Shown piece by piece: positions 21,061-29,611 of a stretch of DNA of 64,000 nt. The position numbers and the translations under genes were made by a program. How positions within the stretch are numbered: position 1 is the stretch's first letter; every line of letters starts with the position of its first letter. The DNA comes from Sulfolobus tengchongensis (lineage in GTDB: Archaea; Thermoproteota; Thermoprotei_A; Sulfolobales; Sulfolobaceae), in contig NZ_CP146016.1 in NCBI RefSeq assembly GCF_036967215.1, positions 2,047,337 through 2,111,336 on the forward strand, read 5' to 3'. The notes under the pieces are model-generated. The model saw only the letters and a list, made by a program, of their open reading frames with translations, did not search any database and had not been told where the DNA came from.

Positions 21061-22239
21061 ATGCTAGATATTTTGATAATAACGTTAAGTGGTATAGTAT
21101 CCTCATGGACTGTATATAACAGTATATTGGCAATTATTGGAGTGGCATGGAAACCATTTGAAAGCAAAAACAATAGTGGAATAACGTTTAGCTTAATAGT
21201 TCCAGCTAAGAATGAAGAAAACGTACTTCCCAGATTACTAGATAGATTAGTAAATCTGGAATATGATAGATCAAAATATGAAGTTATTGTAGTGGAAGAT
21301 AGTTCAACTGATAGGACACTTGATATTTGCCAAGAATACGAAAAGAAGTATAATATAGTAAAGTGCTATAGTCTTCCAAAAGCTAATGTACCTAATGGAA
21401 AGAGCAGAGCGTTAAATTTTGCATTAAGAGTTAGCAAGGGGGAAATTATTGGTATTTTTGACGCCGATACAGTACCGCGTCTAGATATCTTAGAGTACGT
21501 AGAACCTAAATTTGAGGATAATAAAGTAGGAGCGGTACAAGGTAAGTTAATTCCAATTAACGTTAGAGAAAGCGTCACAAGTAGATTAGCTGCAATAGAG
21601 GAATTGATATATGAATATTCAATAGCTGGAAGAGCCAAAGTGGGCTTATTTGTTCCAATAGAGGGAACTTGTTCGTTCATAAGAAGAAGTTTAATAGAAG
21701 AATTGGGCGGATGGAATGAATATTCATTAACGGAAGATTTGGATATAAGCCTGAAAATTGTAAATAGAGGCTATAGAATTGTTTATTCCCCAACTACTAT
21801 AAGTTGGAGAGAAGTGCCAATAAGTCTGAAGATTCTTATTAGACAAAGATTAAGGTGGTATAGGGGTCACTTAGAAGTATCTTTCGGAAAGATTAGAAAG
21901 GTTGATTTGAGAATAATAGATGGTATGTTAATAGTGTTTACTCCCTTCTTCATGGTTTTAAACCTTATTAACTACTCCTTAGTGTTAGTGTATTCCTCAT
22001 CATTATATATAATTGCAGCTAGTTTAGTTTCGTTAGCCTCTCTATTTTCATTATTGCTGATTATTCTAATTGCAAGAAGACATATGATAGAATACTTTTA
22101 CATGATACCCTCATTCGTTTATATGAATTTCGTCGTAGCGTTAAATTTTACAGCGATATTCCTAGAGTTAATAAGGGCTCCAAGGGTTTGGATAAAGACT
22201 GAAAGGAGTGCAAAAGTTACGGGTGAGGTTATAGGATGA
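21061..22239 (+). CDS. membrane GT2 glycosyltransferase (cellulose/hyaluronan synthase-like)
   Basis: 392 residues. An N-terminal helix (about 5-30) is followed by a GT-A domain: LIVPAKNEEN, VVEDSSTDRT, DADTVP (D134, D136), TEDLDIS and RQRLRWYRG, the D,D,D,Q(R)xxRW set of processive GT2 enzymes. C-terminal helices occupy about 280-370. It probably makes or extends a surface polysaccharide. The stop overlaps the cas4 start by 4 bp (ATGA), making it the head of a long plus-strand run to 26450. Confidence 0.85.
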   Translation: MLDILIITLSGIVSSWTVYNSILAIIGVAWKPFESKNNSGITFSLIVPAKNEENVLPRLLDRLVNLEYDRSKYEVIVVEDSSTDRTLDICQEYEKKYNIVKCYSLPKANVPNGKSRALNFALRVSKGEIIGIFDADTVPRLDILEYVEPKFEDNKVGAVQGKLIPINVRESVTSRLAAIEELIYEYSIAGRAKVGLFVPIEGTCSFIRRSLIEELGGWNEYSLTEDLDISLKIVNRGYRIVYSPTTISWREVPISLKILIRQRLRWYRGHLEVSFGKIRKVDLRIIDGMLIVFTPFFMVLNLINYSLVLVYSSSLYIIAASLVSLASLFSLLLIILIARRHMIEYFYMIPSFVYMNFVVALNFTAIFLELIRAPRVWIKTERSAKVTGEVIG

Positions 22240-22844
22240 TAACAGAGTTTATACTCAAAAGAAAACTCGAAGATTATCTAAGTCATGTCAGAGACGAAAA
22301 TACTATTTATGTTACAGATCTGGTGAGATGCCCTAGGAAAATAAAGTACGAGAACCAATATAAGGAACTTTCAATTACACAAGTCTACGAACCATCTGCT
22401 ATTCTAGGTGACCTTCTACATATAGGTCTAGAGACTCTATTAAAGAATAATTTTAATGCTGATGCTGAAGTTGAGGCTGAAAGAAATATCCAAGTTCTTG
22501 GAAAAACATATAAAATAAAGGGAAAAGCCGATGTTCTAATTAAAAACGAGAATGATAAAAAAATCGTAATTGAGATAAAATCTTCCAGAAGTGATAAGGG
22601 ATTACCGCATATTCATCACAAAATTCAATTACAAATATATTTATGGCTTTTTAGTGCAGAAAAGGGAATACTAGTTTACATAACGCCGGATAGAATAACG
22701 GAATATGAAGTTAACGATCCGCTAGACGAAGCCACGATAATTAGATATGCGGAAGATATTATAACGTTAAGAAACGCGCCAAAATTTAATTGGGAATGTA
22801 AGTATTGTGTTTTCTCCGCTATATGCCCGTCAAAGTTATCTTAG
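22236..22844 (+). CDS. cas4: Cas4 [4Fe-4S] nuclease, not linked to a CRISPR locus
   Basis: 202 residues. Cluster cysteines are C32, C188, C191 and C197; the RecB-type nuclease residues are D99, E113 and K115 (motif VIEIKSS). Length and every one of these positions match what I recall for S. solfataricus SSO0001, a toroidal decamer with 5'-3' exonuclease activity on single-stranded DNA. Here it is translationally coupled to a glycosyltransferase and followed by thiD, with no repeats, cas1 or cas2 in the window. A role in DNA repair or in serving distant CRISPR loci is inference. Confidence 0.92.
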   Translation: MITEFILKRKLEDYLSHVRDENTIYVTDLVRCPRKIKYENQYKELSITQVYEPSAILGDLLHIGLETLLKNNFNADAEVEAERNIQVLGKTYKIKGKADVLIKNENDKKIVIEIKSSRSDKGLPHIHHKIQLQIYLWLFSAEKGILVYITPDRITEYEVNDPLDEATIIRYAEDIITLRNAPKFNWECKYCVFSAICPSKLS

Positions 22845-22883
22845 AAGAAAGGATTATTATTTTTATAGATACATTATTAAATT

Positions 22884-24083
22884 GTGCGAACCAGACCAGT
22901 TGTACTTACAATTGCTGGTAGTGATAGTGGTGGGGGTGCGGGATTACAAGCCGACTTAAAGACTTTCACAGCACTAGGAGTGTTTGGAACTACAGTAATA
23001 ACTGGTTTAACAGCACAAAATACAAAAATTGTAACGAAAGTTTTAGAAGTGCCCTTAGACTTCATTGAGGCACAGTTCAACGCTGTATGTGAAGACTTAA
23101 AACCTACCCACGCTAAAACTGGTATGTTAGCTTCTGGTAAAGTTATAGATTTAGTACTGAGAAAAATTAAAGAATATAATTTGAATTTAGTTTTAGATCC
23201 AGTTATGGTAGCTAAGTCTGGATCCTTGTTAGTCACAGAAGATATTTCAGAACATATAAGAAAAGCTATGAAAGAATCATTAATCTCTACACCTAACAGG
23301 TATGAGGCTGAAATAATTGCTAATACTAAGATAGATACACAAGATGATGTTAGAAATGTTGCACGCGATCTTTATTCTAAATATGGAAATATAGTAGTTA
23401 AAGGATTTAACGGAGTAGACTATGCCGTAGTAGATGGAGAGGAGATTGAGCTAAGAGGAGAATATGTTAATACAAAAAACACTCATGGCAGTGGTGACGT
23501 ATTCTCAGCTGCAATAACTGCATATTTGGCCTTAGGATACAAGCTTAAAGATGCCGTAATTAAAGCTAAAGAATTCGTATCCTTAACAATCAGATATGGT
23601 TTAGAATTAGGAAAAGGCCATGGACCAGTAGATCCATTTGCGCCAATAGAAGCTATAGTAGAGAGGGAAGAGGGAAGAAATGAACTAGAAAAATTATTAT
23701 GGTATTTGGAATCTAATCCCGACATCACACTCAGGTTAATTAATGACACTACAAAAGCTAACGTTGCGTATATGACAAACTATCAAGATGTATTGAGTTT
23801 AGCTGGCGGCTTCATAAAATATTTAAATAAAATAAAAATAGATGGTCCTATTCTAAATAATATAAACAATGAGATAAGTTCCATTATGAAGAAAATAAAT
23901 GGTAAAATAGGTGTATTATTGCCAGTATCTGATAAGATACTAAGTTCCGCAGAAAGAGGCAAGATAAAGCTAACAAAAAGTGGAATAGATGGTGATGCAT
24001 TATTAAATTATAACATGGTATTGATTACTGCTAAGAGTAGAGATGAATTGATAAAAAAACTAAAGGAGGTAGCTACGAGTTGA
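22884..24083 (+). CDS. thiD: hydroxymethylpyrimidine (phosphate) kinase ThiD with C-terminal extension
   Basis: 399 residues starting with GTG. Residues 1-255 are a full ThiD ribokinase fold: [29 protein letters not shown], and the catalytic aspartate in [13 protein letters not shown]. Residues 260-399 sit where archaeal ThiDN carries ThiN, but I cannot find the ThiN signature there; it is present in the solo protein at 57244. The extension may be a diverged or inactive ThiN. The gene follows cas4 by 39 bp and its stop overlaps the next TTG start. Confidence 0.85.
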   Translation: MRTRPVVLTIAGSDSGGGAGLQADLKTFTALGVFGTTVITGLTAQNTKIVTKVLEVPLDFIEAQFNAVCEDLKPTHAKTGMLASGKVIDLVLRKIKEYNLNLVLDPVMVAKSGSLLVTEDISEHIRKAMKESLISTPNRYEAEIIANTKIDTQDDVRNVARDLYSKYGNIVVKGFNGVDYAVVDGEEIELRGEYVNTKNTHGSGDVFSAAITAYLALGYKLKDAVIKAKEFVSLTIRYGLELGKGHGPVDPFAPIEAIVEREEGRNELEKLLWYLESNPDITLRLINDTTKANVAYMTNYQDVLSLAGGFIKYLNKIKIDGPILNNINNEISSIMKKINGKIGVLLPVSDKILSSAERGKIKLTKSGIDGDALLNYNMVLITAKSRDELIKKLKEVATS

Positions 24084-24973
24084 TAACTGTAGTAGGTAGT
24101 TATAATATCGATATAATACTTAAAGTTAACAAGATACCAGAAATTGGAGAAACTGTAATAGCTGATGAGGTTTATATGAATCATGGCGGAAAAGGGTCTA
24201 ATCAAGCAGTTTCCGCTTCAAGATTAGGAAGCAGAGTGAAGATAGTTGCTGCAGTAGGAAATGACAACTACGGTAAAAATGCAATAGAATTTTGGAAGAC
24301 AGAAAATATAGATATCTCTGACGTAAAAATAAAAAATAACGTCAGTACTGGTACTGCATATATATTTGTTGATAAAAGGGGAAGGAACGTAATAGTAGTA
24401 AATAGAGGAGCAAATTATCATCTTACAGAAGAAGATATAAGCGAAAGCTTAGATGGTAACATATTATTAACGCAGTTAGAGATAAGGGAAAATGTAGTAA
24501 AAAAGGCTCTGAAAGAGTTTAACGGTATACGTATACTTAATCCTGCACCTGCAGTTCTCAAAGATACCGATATTCTATCATTAACTGACATAATAACGCC
24601 AAATGAAATCGAGTTTAAAGAATTGGTGAGTACTGACGACCTAGAATATGGTCTTCATCTATTACTTAAAAAAGTCAAAAGAGCAGTGATTATCACATTA
24701 GGTGAAAGAGGTGCATTATTAGCTACAAAGGATGGCAAGAGAACACTTATCCCAGCCCCTAAGGTTAACGTTGTTGATGAGACTGGAGCCGGTGATGTGT
24801 TTAATGCTGCATTAGCAGTTTACTTAGAAAAAGAATATGATCTAGAGACTGCAGTTGAATATGCTAATAAAGTAGCTGCGCTCTCTGTCACCAAGATAGG
24901 AGCACTCGGACCTAAATTGGAGGAGGTGAACAAGTTCCTTGAAGAGATCAATAAGGATGAAGAAAAAGATTAA
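24080..24973 (+). CDS. PfkB-family sugar kinase (ribokinase-like)
   Basis: 297 residues starting with TTG at 24080, overlapping the thiD stop. PfkB motifs are GGKGSNQAVSASRLGSRV near the start and DETGAGDVFNAALAVY near the C-terminus with its catalytic aspartate. The motif set is closest to ribokinases. Candidate substrates are ribose, nucleosides or 2-keto-sugars. Position between thiD and an RNase Z-like gene suggests co-transcription only. Confidence 0.85.
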   Translation: MITVVGSYNIDIILKVNKIPEIGETVIADEVYMNHGGKGSNQAVSASRLGSRVKIVAAVGNDNYGKNAIEFWKTENIDISDVKIKNNVSTGTAYIFVDKRGRNVIVVNRGANYHLTEEDISESLDGNILLTQLEIRENVVKKALKEFNGIRILNPAPAVLKDTDILSLTDIITPNEIEFKELVSTDDLEYGLHLLLKKVKRAVIITLGERGALLATKDGKRTLIPAPKVNVVDETGAGDVFNAALAVYLEKEYDLETAVEYANKVAALSVTKIGALGPKLEEVNKFLEEINKDEEKD

Positions 24974-25043
24974 GGATGAACATTGTGTAAGAGGATTTTG
25001 TGATCTAGATTTCGTAGATATAACAGAGCGTGATGATCTATGA
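24957..25043 (+). CDS. possible 28-residue ORF coupled to both neighbours
   Basis: An ATG at 24957 opens a frame that starts 17 bp inside the sugar kinase gene and ends with a TGA overlapping the next ATG at 25040 (ATGA). The product begins MKKKIKDEHCVRGFCDLDF, has two cysteines five residues apart and an acidic tail. The double overlap is typical of coupled genes, yet a frame this short can arise by chance. I do not recognise it. Confidence 0.35.
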   Translation: MKKKIKDEHCVRGFCDLDFVDITERDDL

Positions 25044-25726
25044 AAATAACATTCCTTGGGACAGGTGCAGGAGCTAGTATAGGGACAAAAAGGGTAAAAT
25101 CTGGCATATTAATTAACGATTCAGTTCTTTTCGACCTAGGTCCCGGTGCAGACCTAAGAATTGAAGATCTCAGAATACATCCAAACGCTCTTTTCATAAC
25201 GCATCTGCATATAGATCACTTTAGCGGAGTTTTTGAATATCTTGTCCAAAGGAAAATAAGACAAATACCAGAATTAGAAATATATTCTCCAAATGGTTTT
25301 TCTAACGTACTTAATGCATATGTCAATGCAGGTAATAATATCTCGGCAAAAGTTTATGAAAAAGAACTTCCAGAAGGAAAGATTAATGAGTTAGAAATAC
25401 ATGCAGTTAGAGCATGTCATTCAATTTATGCCGTAAGTTATATTATAAGTGATGGCAATACTAGAGTACTATATACTGGTGATACTAAAGAGCCATGCGA
25501 TACCATATTAGATAACGTAAAAGATGTTGACCTTATTATTCACGAATCTACATGCATAGATAATTGTGGCAACTGGGGACATACTTCAATTAAGCAAATA
25601 CTCAACATATTTAAAGATAAAAAAGTAGTTGTAACACATATTCCAGTAGATATAGAGGAAAAAATAATAAGCTTAGTTAATAATAAAATACTTGTCGCTT
25701 TTGATGGGTTGACATTAAATGTGTAG
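25040..25726 (+). CDS. RNase Z-like metallo-beta-lactamase-fold hydrolase
   Basis: 228 residues. FLGTGAGASIGTKR opens the fold and THLHIDH at 54-60 gives the zinc ligands H55, H57, D59 and H60. Further ligands are in RACHSIYAV, YTGDTK and VTHIPVD. It lacks the long flexible arm of tRNase Z and is shorter (usual about 290-310), so a true tRNA 3'-processing role is doubtful; a cyclic-nucleotide or lactone hydrolase is possible. The next gene overlaps its end by 8 bp. Confidence 0.75.
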   Translation: MKITFLGTGAGASIGTKRVKSGILINDSVLFDLGPGADLRIEDLRIHPNALFITHLHIDHFSGVFEYLVQRKIRQIPELEIYSPNGFSNVLNAYVNAGNNISAKVYEKELPEGKINELEIHAVRACHSIYAVSYIISDGNTRVLYTGDTKEPCDTILDNVKDVDLIIHESTCIDNCGNWGHTSIKQILNIFKDKKVVVTHIPVDIEEKIISLVNNKILVAFDGLTLNV

Positions 25727-26450
25727 ATTTATAGCATTTCGCACTAAAGGCGAGATTTCAAAGAAATATGTAGACGCTTTAATACGTGCTAGTAAAAATG
25801 ATGTTTTCTCGAGATATGGGAGTCACCCAGATGGCTGGGGTCTGAGTGTATTTGTTAAAAGGAATTCTAAGTGGAGAGTTATTTACTACAGATCGGAAGA
25901 TCCAATATATGAGGATAGCTACGTTAGTTACCTATTAGAGATAGCAAAAGGAGATGAAATAGTGGGTATCATCCATGCTAGAAAGGCTGGAAGTAAATTT
26001 CTTATTGGACTATCTCATTCACATCCATACCATATAAGAGTAAATGCGTATGACCTTTATTTTGCACACAATGGTTCTGTTAGTAGAATTGCTTTTAGTA
26101 GTAATAGCAGTAAACCGTATACTGATAGCTATTTAATCTTGGAAGAAATCAAGACGTTAGTAGAAAATAATATGACACCGTTCGATGCGTATTCATTAAC
26201 TATAGAAAAACTAAAAGATTTCTCAACTAGCTTAAATTCCAGCTTAATCTCCTATGCCAAAAGTGAGGGACCTTCAATATTAGTAGCATATTATTACAAT
26301 AAAAATAGACTCCTTAAGGAGACTAAAGAGGAATATTACAAACTATACACCGATAATAAAGGATACGTATTTTCATCCACAGTGAAATATTATCTTGAAG
26401 AAGGGGCAGATGCAGAAGAACTTACAATGGGGAATATTACACATCTCTAG
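25719..26450 (+). CDS. class II (Ntn) glutamine amidotransferase-like protein
   Basis: 243 residues beginning MCRFIAFRT, with Cys2 as the N-terminal nucleophile after Met removal. HPDGWGLSVF, GIIHARKAG, SHSHPYHI and FAHNGSV match the YafJ/EgtC-like amidohydrolase family. No synthase domain is attached, so it could be a stand-alone amidase or the glutaminase of an unlinked enzyme. It overlaps the RNase Z-like gene by 8 bp and ends the tight run begun at 21061. Confidence 0.8.
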   Translation: MCRFIAFRTKGEISKKYVDALIRASKNDVFSRYGSHPDGWGLSVFVKRNSKWRVIYYRSEDPIYEDSYVSYLLEIAKGDEIVGIIHARKAGSKFLIGLSHSHPYHIRVNAYDLYFAHNGSVSRIAFSSNSSKPYTDSYLILEEIKTLVENNMTPFDAYSLTIEKLKDFSTSLNSSLISYAKSEGPSILVAYYYNKNRLLKETKEEYYKLYTDNKGYVFSSTVKYYLEEGADAEELTMGNITHL

Positions 26451-26452
26451 AA

Positions 26453-26462
26453 GTATAAATTC
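26453..26462 (+). promoter_or_regulatory. TATA-like box before the TnpB-like gene
   Basis: gtataaattc lies about 33 bp before the ATG at 26491, suggesting that the gene has its own promoter despite the short 40-bp gap. Confidence 0.35.
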
Positions 26463-26490
26463 TTAAGCTTAGTGTCTTTAATATTAATCT

Positions 26491-27339
26491 ATGAAAGAGA
26501 GACTTATAGAAGCAAAGATTTTAGATTATGGTAAACTAAAGGAGATTCAGAAAGAGATAGTTTATTATAAGCTTTATGTTGATGCATTGAGAAAACGCGG
26601 AATTAAAGAAAAAGTGGATCCCCCACCTACTTTACCTAAGTCTCTGCTAACTACTATAATTACTGGTGGAGTCCCTAGAGATGGTCCACTTCAAATAGAT
26701 TTCATCAGCAATGATGTAATTAGAATAAAAAATTACAATGCGTTAGTAAAAGTGCCGAATGATGCTAATTCACCATTATACGCAATAGTAGAATACAAAG
26801 AAAATGAAATAAAGGTATATCTTGCGTATCAAGAACGGCCAAGCATTGTGGGGATAGATGTGGGATTAAGACATTTAATAACAGTGGTAGCAATAAGAGA
26901 TACTAAACCGTGGAAAGTAAGATTCTTTGATGAACCTAAAGTTATGGAGTATTTTGTAAATTTTTTAGGAGATGACCAAGGAATTCTTGAATTAGAGGAA
27001 ATAAAAAATAATGCCAAAAAGATCGTTTATAACGCTGTTACGTTTATAGAGGAGCTAGAACCAAAAATAATTGCAATGGAAAATTTAGAATACTTTGATA
27101 CTAAAGCAGGTAAGGGATTAAAAGTATTACAAAGTATGTTGGAGGCCGAGATAAGGAGAAGAGGCATGAAATACAAGAAACTAGATCCTCATAATACTTC
27201 TAAAGTCTGCGCAAAATGCGGATATAAGAAGGGTGAGATCTTAGGTTCGTTATTCGTGTGCCCCGCTTGTGGATATAAGGCAGATAGGGATTATAATGCC
27301 GCATACAATATAGCGCTAAAGTGTTACTACACTTGCTAA
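26491..27339 (+). CDS. compact TnpB-like RuvC protein with zinc ribbon, without element ends
   Basis: 282 residues against about 370-420 for usual TnpB. The RuvC-like active site looks intact: D123 in GIDVG, E197 in AMENLE and D267 in DRDYNAAYNIA. The zinc ribbon has C240, C243, C257 and C260. The N-terminal 115 residues are short, mostly helix followed by strands, so much of the recognition lobe seems missing. There is no TnpA gene, no visible target duplication and no 3' noncoding space for an omegaRNA, since the converging HDAC-like gene begins at the next base. It looks like a domesticated, vertically kept protein. Its role is unknown. Confidence 0.8.
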   Translation: MKERLIEAKILDYGKLKEIQKEIVYYKLYVDALRKRGIKEKVDPPPTLPKSLLTTIITGGVPRDGPLQIDFISNDVIRIKNYNALVKVPNDANSPLYAIVEYKENEIKVYLAYQERPSIVGIDVGLRHLITVVAIRDTKPWKVRFFDEPKVMEYFVNFLGDDQGILELEEIKNNAKKIVYNAVTFIEELEPKIIAMENLEYFDTKAGKGLKVLQSMLEAEIRRRGMKYKKLDPHNTSKVCAKCGYKKGEILGSLFVCPACGYKADRDYNAAYNIALKCYYTC

Positions 27340-28323
27340 TTATATACTCCAGTACTTTCTAAGAATATTTTTCTCTTCACCTAGATAATTCATAAACCTC
27401 GATTTAACGCTATCATTCGACCTGTACACCTTATATTCTTTATCAATACCGGAGAAACCTTCTAAAAATGCTTTCAGACCTTTTCTCAAACCATCACCAT
27501 ATCCTCCTTCTAAAACTGCATACTTTCTAACAAAACTATTACTGATTCGACCTAAATTGTAAAATGAATACTCAGTTATATTAGTTGATGCTAGACCATC
27601 GCCTTTATACGCATCAAAACCTGCTGAATAGGCTAAAATCGTTGGCTTAAAATCATCTAGAATACTCTGAATAATTGGCAGTAATTCTTCATATAGATCG
27701 TCACCACCTAATGGGGGTATTAGTAGATTTACTTTAGTTCCCTCTGCCTCACCTCTTCCTACCATGTCTGGATAACCGGTTCCCGGATAAATAGTTCTAG
27801 GGTCTTGATGTATATCTATATGTAAGACTTCAGGATCCTCATAAAAGATTTCTTGAGTTCCATTTCCATAATGTACATCAAAATCGATAATTGCCACCCT
27901 CTTCAATCCAAACTTCTTAATTGGATACGCTACGTTATTAAAGATACAAAAACCTAAAGTAGGAGCACCGAATGCTCTACCATAAGTACCTGCATGATGA
28001 CCTGGTGGCCTTACTAGTGCAAATCCATTAACTTCAAAAGCCCTCAAAGCTCCTCCTAAAGCATAAAGTGCAGTTTCGTACGTATACCTATTTACATAAG
28101 TATCTGCATCCAGATCTTCTTCCATATTAGAAAATTTTTCAACTAATTTAACATATTCTTCTGAATGTACAATTTGCGGGTCACTAACCTTTACTGGTTT
28201 CTCTATCTTCACTTTAATGTCTGCAAAGGCGGAAAGTGAGTAATCGATCCTAGTAGGATTTTCTACATGATATCGCTTTGGAGCATGATACTTATAAATA
28301 TCGTCATAGATGATTGTGATCAT
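27340..28323 (-). CDS. HDAC-family deacetylase, first paralogue
   Basis: 327 residues. Conserved class II HDAC residues are the histidine pair H109-H110 in PPGHHAG, zinc ligands D149 and H151 in IDFDVHYGNGTQ, and D237 in AGFDAYKGDG. GGYGDGLRKG is near the C-terminus. Relatives include acetylpolyamine amidohydrolases and AcuC. Crenarchaea of this group lack histones, so substrates may be acetylpolyamines or lysine-acetylated proteins such as Alba. A second, different paralogue is at 47618. Its promoter is interleaved with that of the divergent prolidase gene. Confidence 0.88.
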   Translation of the reverse strand: MITIIYDDIYKYHAPKRYHVENPTRIDYSLSAFADIKVKIEKPVKVSDPQIVHSEEYVKLVEKFSNMEEDLDADTYVNRYTYETALYALGGALRAFEVNGFALVRPPGHHAGTYGRAFGAPTLGFCIFNNVAYPIKKFGLKRVAIIDFDVHYGNGTQEIFYEDPEVLHIDIHQDPRTIYPGTGYPDMVGRGEAEGTKVNLLIPPLGGDDLYEELLPIIQSILDDFKPTILAYSAGFDAYKGDGLASTNITEYSFYNLGRISNSFVRKYAVLEGGYGDGLRKGLKAFLEGFSGIDKEYKVYRSNDSVKSRFMNYLGEEKNILRKYWSI

Positions 28324-28330
28324 AGTATTA

Positions 28331-28354
28331 TCTATTTATAGCAAGACGTATTTA
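28331..28354. promoter_or_regulatory. interleaved divergent TATA boxes (HDAC-like / prolidase)
   Basis: Read on the plus strand, tctatttata (28331-28340) is centred about 28 bp before the ATG at 28364. Read on the minus strand, ctttaaata (28346-28354) is centred about 27 bp before the ATG at 28323. Each box therefore lies between the other box and its start codon. Confidence 0.5.
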
Positions 28355-28363
28355 AAGTTCAAT

Positions 28364-29419
28364 ATGGACAGAATAAAAAAGGTGCAAGAGGAACTTGAAA
28401 GACTAAATGCGGATTATATAATCATAGGGACAACTAGCAATATGCAATATTTAATAGGATTCTCAGAAGAACAGATGGAAAGACCATTATTACTATTTAT
28501 CACTAAAGATGATTATTTCGTACTAGCCCCGAAACTTTATGAAGAACAGTTAAAACACTTGCCACTTGTAGTATATAGTGATGGAGAAGATCCGTATTCT
28601 AAAGTAAAATTGAAAGAAAATTCTTTCATGCTAGTAGATGATACGATGTTCTCTCTTTTCACTGTAAATATACTAAATAAATTTCGACCTAGAAGAATTG
28701 AAACAGCATCAATAATTCTAAAAAAGCTACGACAGATAAAAGATGAAAACGAAATTGAAAAAATGAAGAAAGGAGTAGAAAAATCTGAAAAGCTTCTTCT
28801 AGAATTTATAAACTATCTAAAGGAAGGTGTAAGCGAGTGTGAAATAGAGAGAAAGCTGAAGAGCTTCTTAATTGAAAATGCGGGAAATGTTTCCTTTGAA
28901 CCAATACTGACGTCTGGTCCAAATACAGCAATGCCTCACCTAAGATGTACAGAAAGGAAAATTAGGCGAGGTGATGTAATAGTCATAGATTATGGCATAA
29001 AATATGAGGGTTATTCAACAGATACTACTAGAGTTTTTTCTCTAGGAAACCCTAAAGATCAACTAGTGTTAGATGTAGTTGAAATAGTTAAGAATGCAAA
29101 TGAAGAAGCTGAAAAGTTTGCAAAAGAAGGAGTGAAGGCAATGGAGATTGATAACGTAGCTAGAAGAACTATAGCCAGTAAAGGATATGGGGACTTCTTC
29201 ATTCATAGAACTGGGCATGGAATAGGTATAGAGGTCCATGAAGAGCCATATATATCCCCAGATAATAATGAGATAATAAAGGAGAAGATGGTATTTACAA
29301 TTGAACCTGGGATTTATATCCCAGAGAGATTTGGCATCAGAATAGAAGATGAAGTTACAATAATAAATGGAAAAGGAAGATCTCTAAATACGTTATCAAA
29401 GGATCTGTTTATTCTCTGA
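28364..29419 (+). CDS. pepQ: M24-family Xaa-Pro dipeptidase (prolidase)
   Basis: 351 residues from ATG 28364, beginning MDRIKKVQEELERLNADYII. The longer frame from 28310 would overlap the divergent HDAC-like gene and has no promoter at the right distance. An N-terminal creatinase-like domain (about 1-120) is followed by the pita-bread domain with metal ligands in VIDYGIKYEGYSTDTTR (two Asp), GHGIGIEVHE (His), FTIEPGIY (Glu) and RIEDEV (Glu). It cleaves X-Pro dipeptides in the cytosol. Confidence 0.88.
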   Translation: MDRIKKVQEELERLNADYIIIGTTSNMQYLIGFSEEQMERPLLLFITKDDYFVLAPKLYEEQLKHLPLVVYSDGEDPYSKVKLKENSFMLVDDTMFSLFTVNILNKFRPRRIETASIILKKLRQIKDENEIEKMKKGVEKSEKLLLEFINYLKEGVSECEIERKLKSFLIENAGNVSFEPILTSGPNTAMPHLRCTERKIRRGDVIVIDYGIKYEGYSTDTTRVFSLGNPKDQLVLDVVEIVKNANEEAEKFAKEGVKAMEIDNVARRTIASKGYGDFFIHRTGHGIGIEVHEEPYISPDNNEIIKEKMVFTIEPGIYIPERFGIRIEDEVTIINGKGRSLNTLSKDLFIL

Positions 29420-29611
29420 AAAGAACATATATAATACTCTTATTATCCTTATTATTACAAAATACAAGATTTTTACTTCTGTTACAGAAATTTTATTCTT
29501 CTATAATAGATTTCCAATATTAGGTTCTTTATATTGTTGCAAGGCCATGCTTCCAATAAAGGAGGAAAACACTTAAAAGTATTTAGATATATCTTTTTGA
29601 AGGGTGATTCA

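Noticed and set aside
22845-22883. TPP riboswitch before thiD
   Set aside because: The gap is only 39 bp, too short for the aptamer, and no THI-box-like sequence is visible.
26450-27345. IS605-type left and right ends around the TnpB-like gene
   Set aside because: No hairpin ends or target tetranucleotide could be seen, and coding genes adjoin both sides.
28310-28363. Longer start for the prolidase
   Set aside because: It overlaps the divergent HDAC-like gene, adds a non-homologous hydrophobic leader and lacks a correctly placed TATA box.
29534-29611. Longer start for the secreted repeat protein
   Set aside because: It would place a polar leader before the signal sequence; the ATG at 29612 has an SD-like site.
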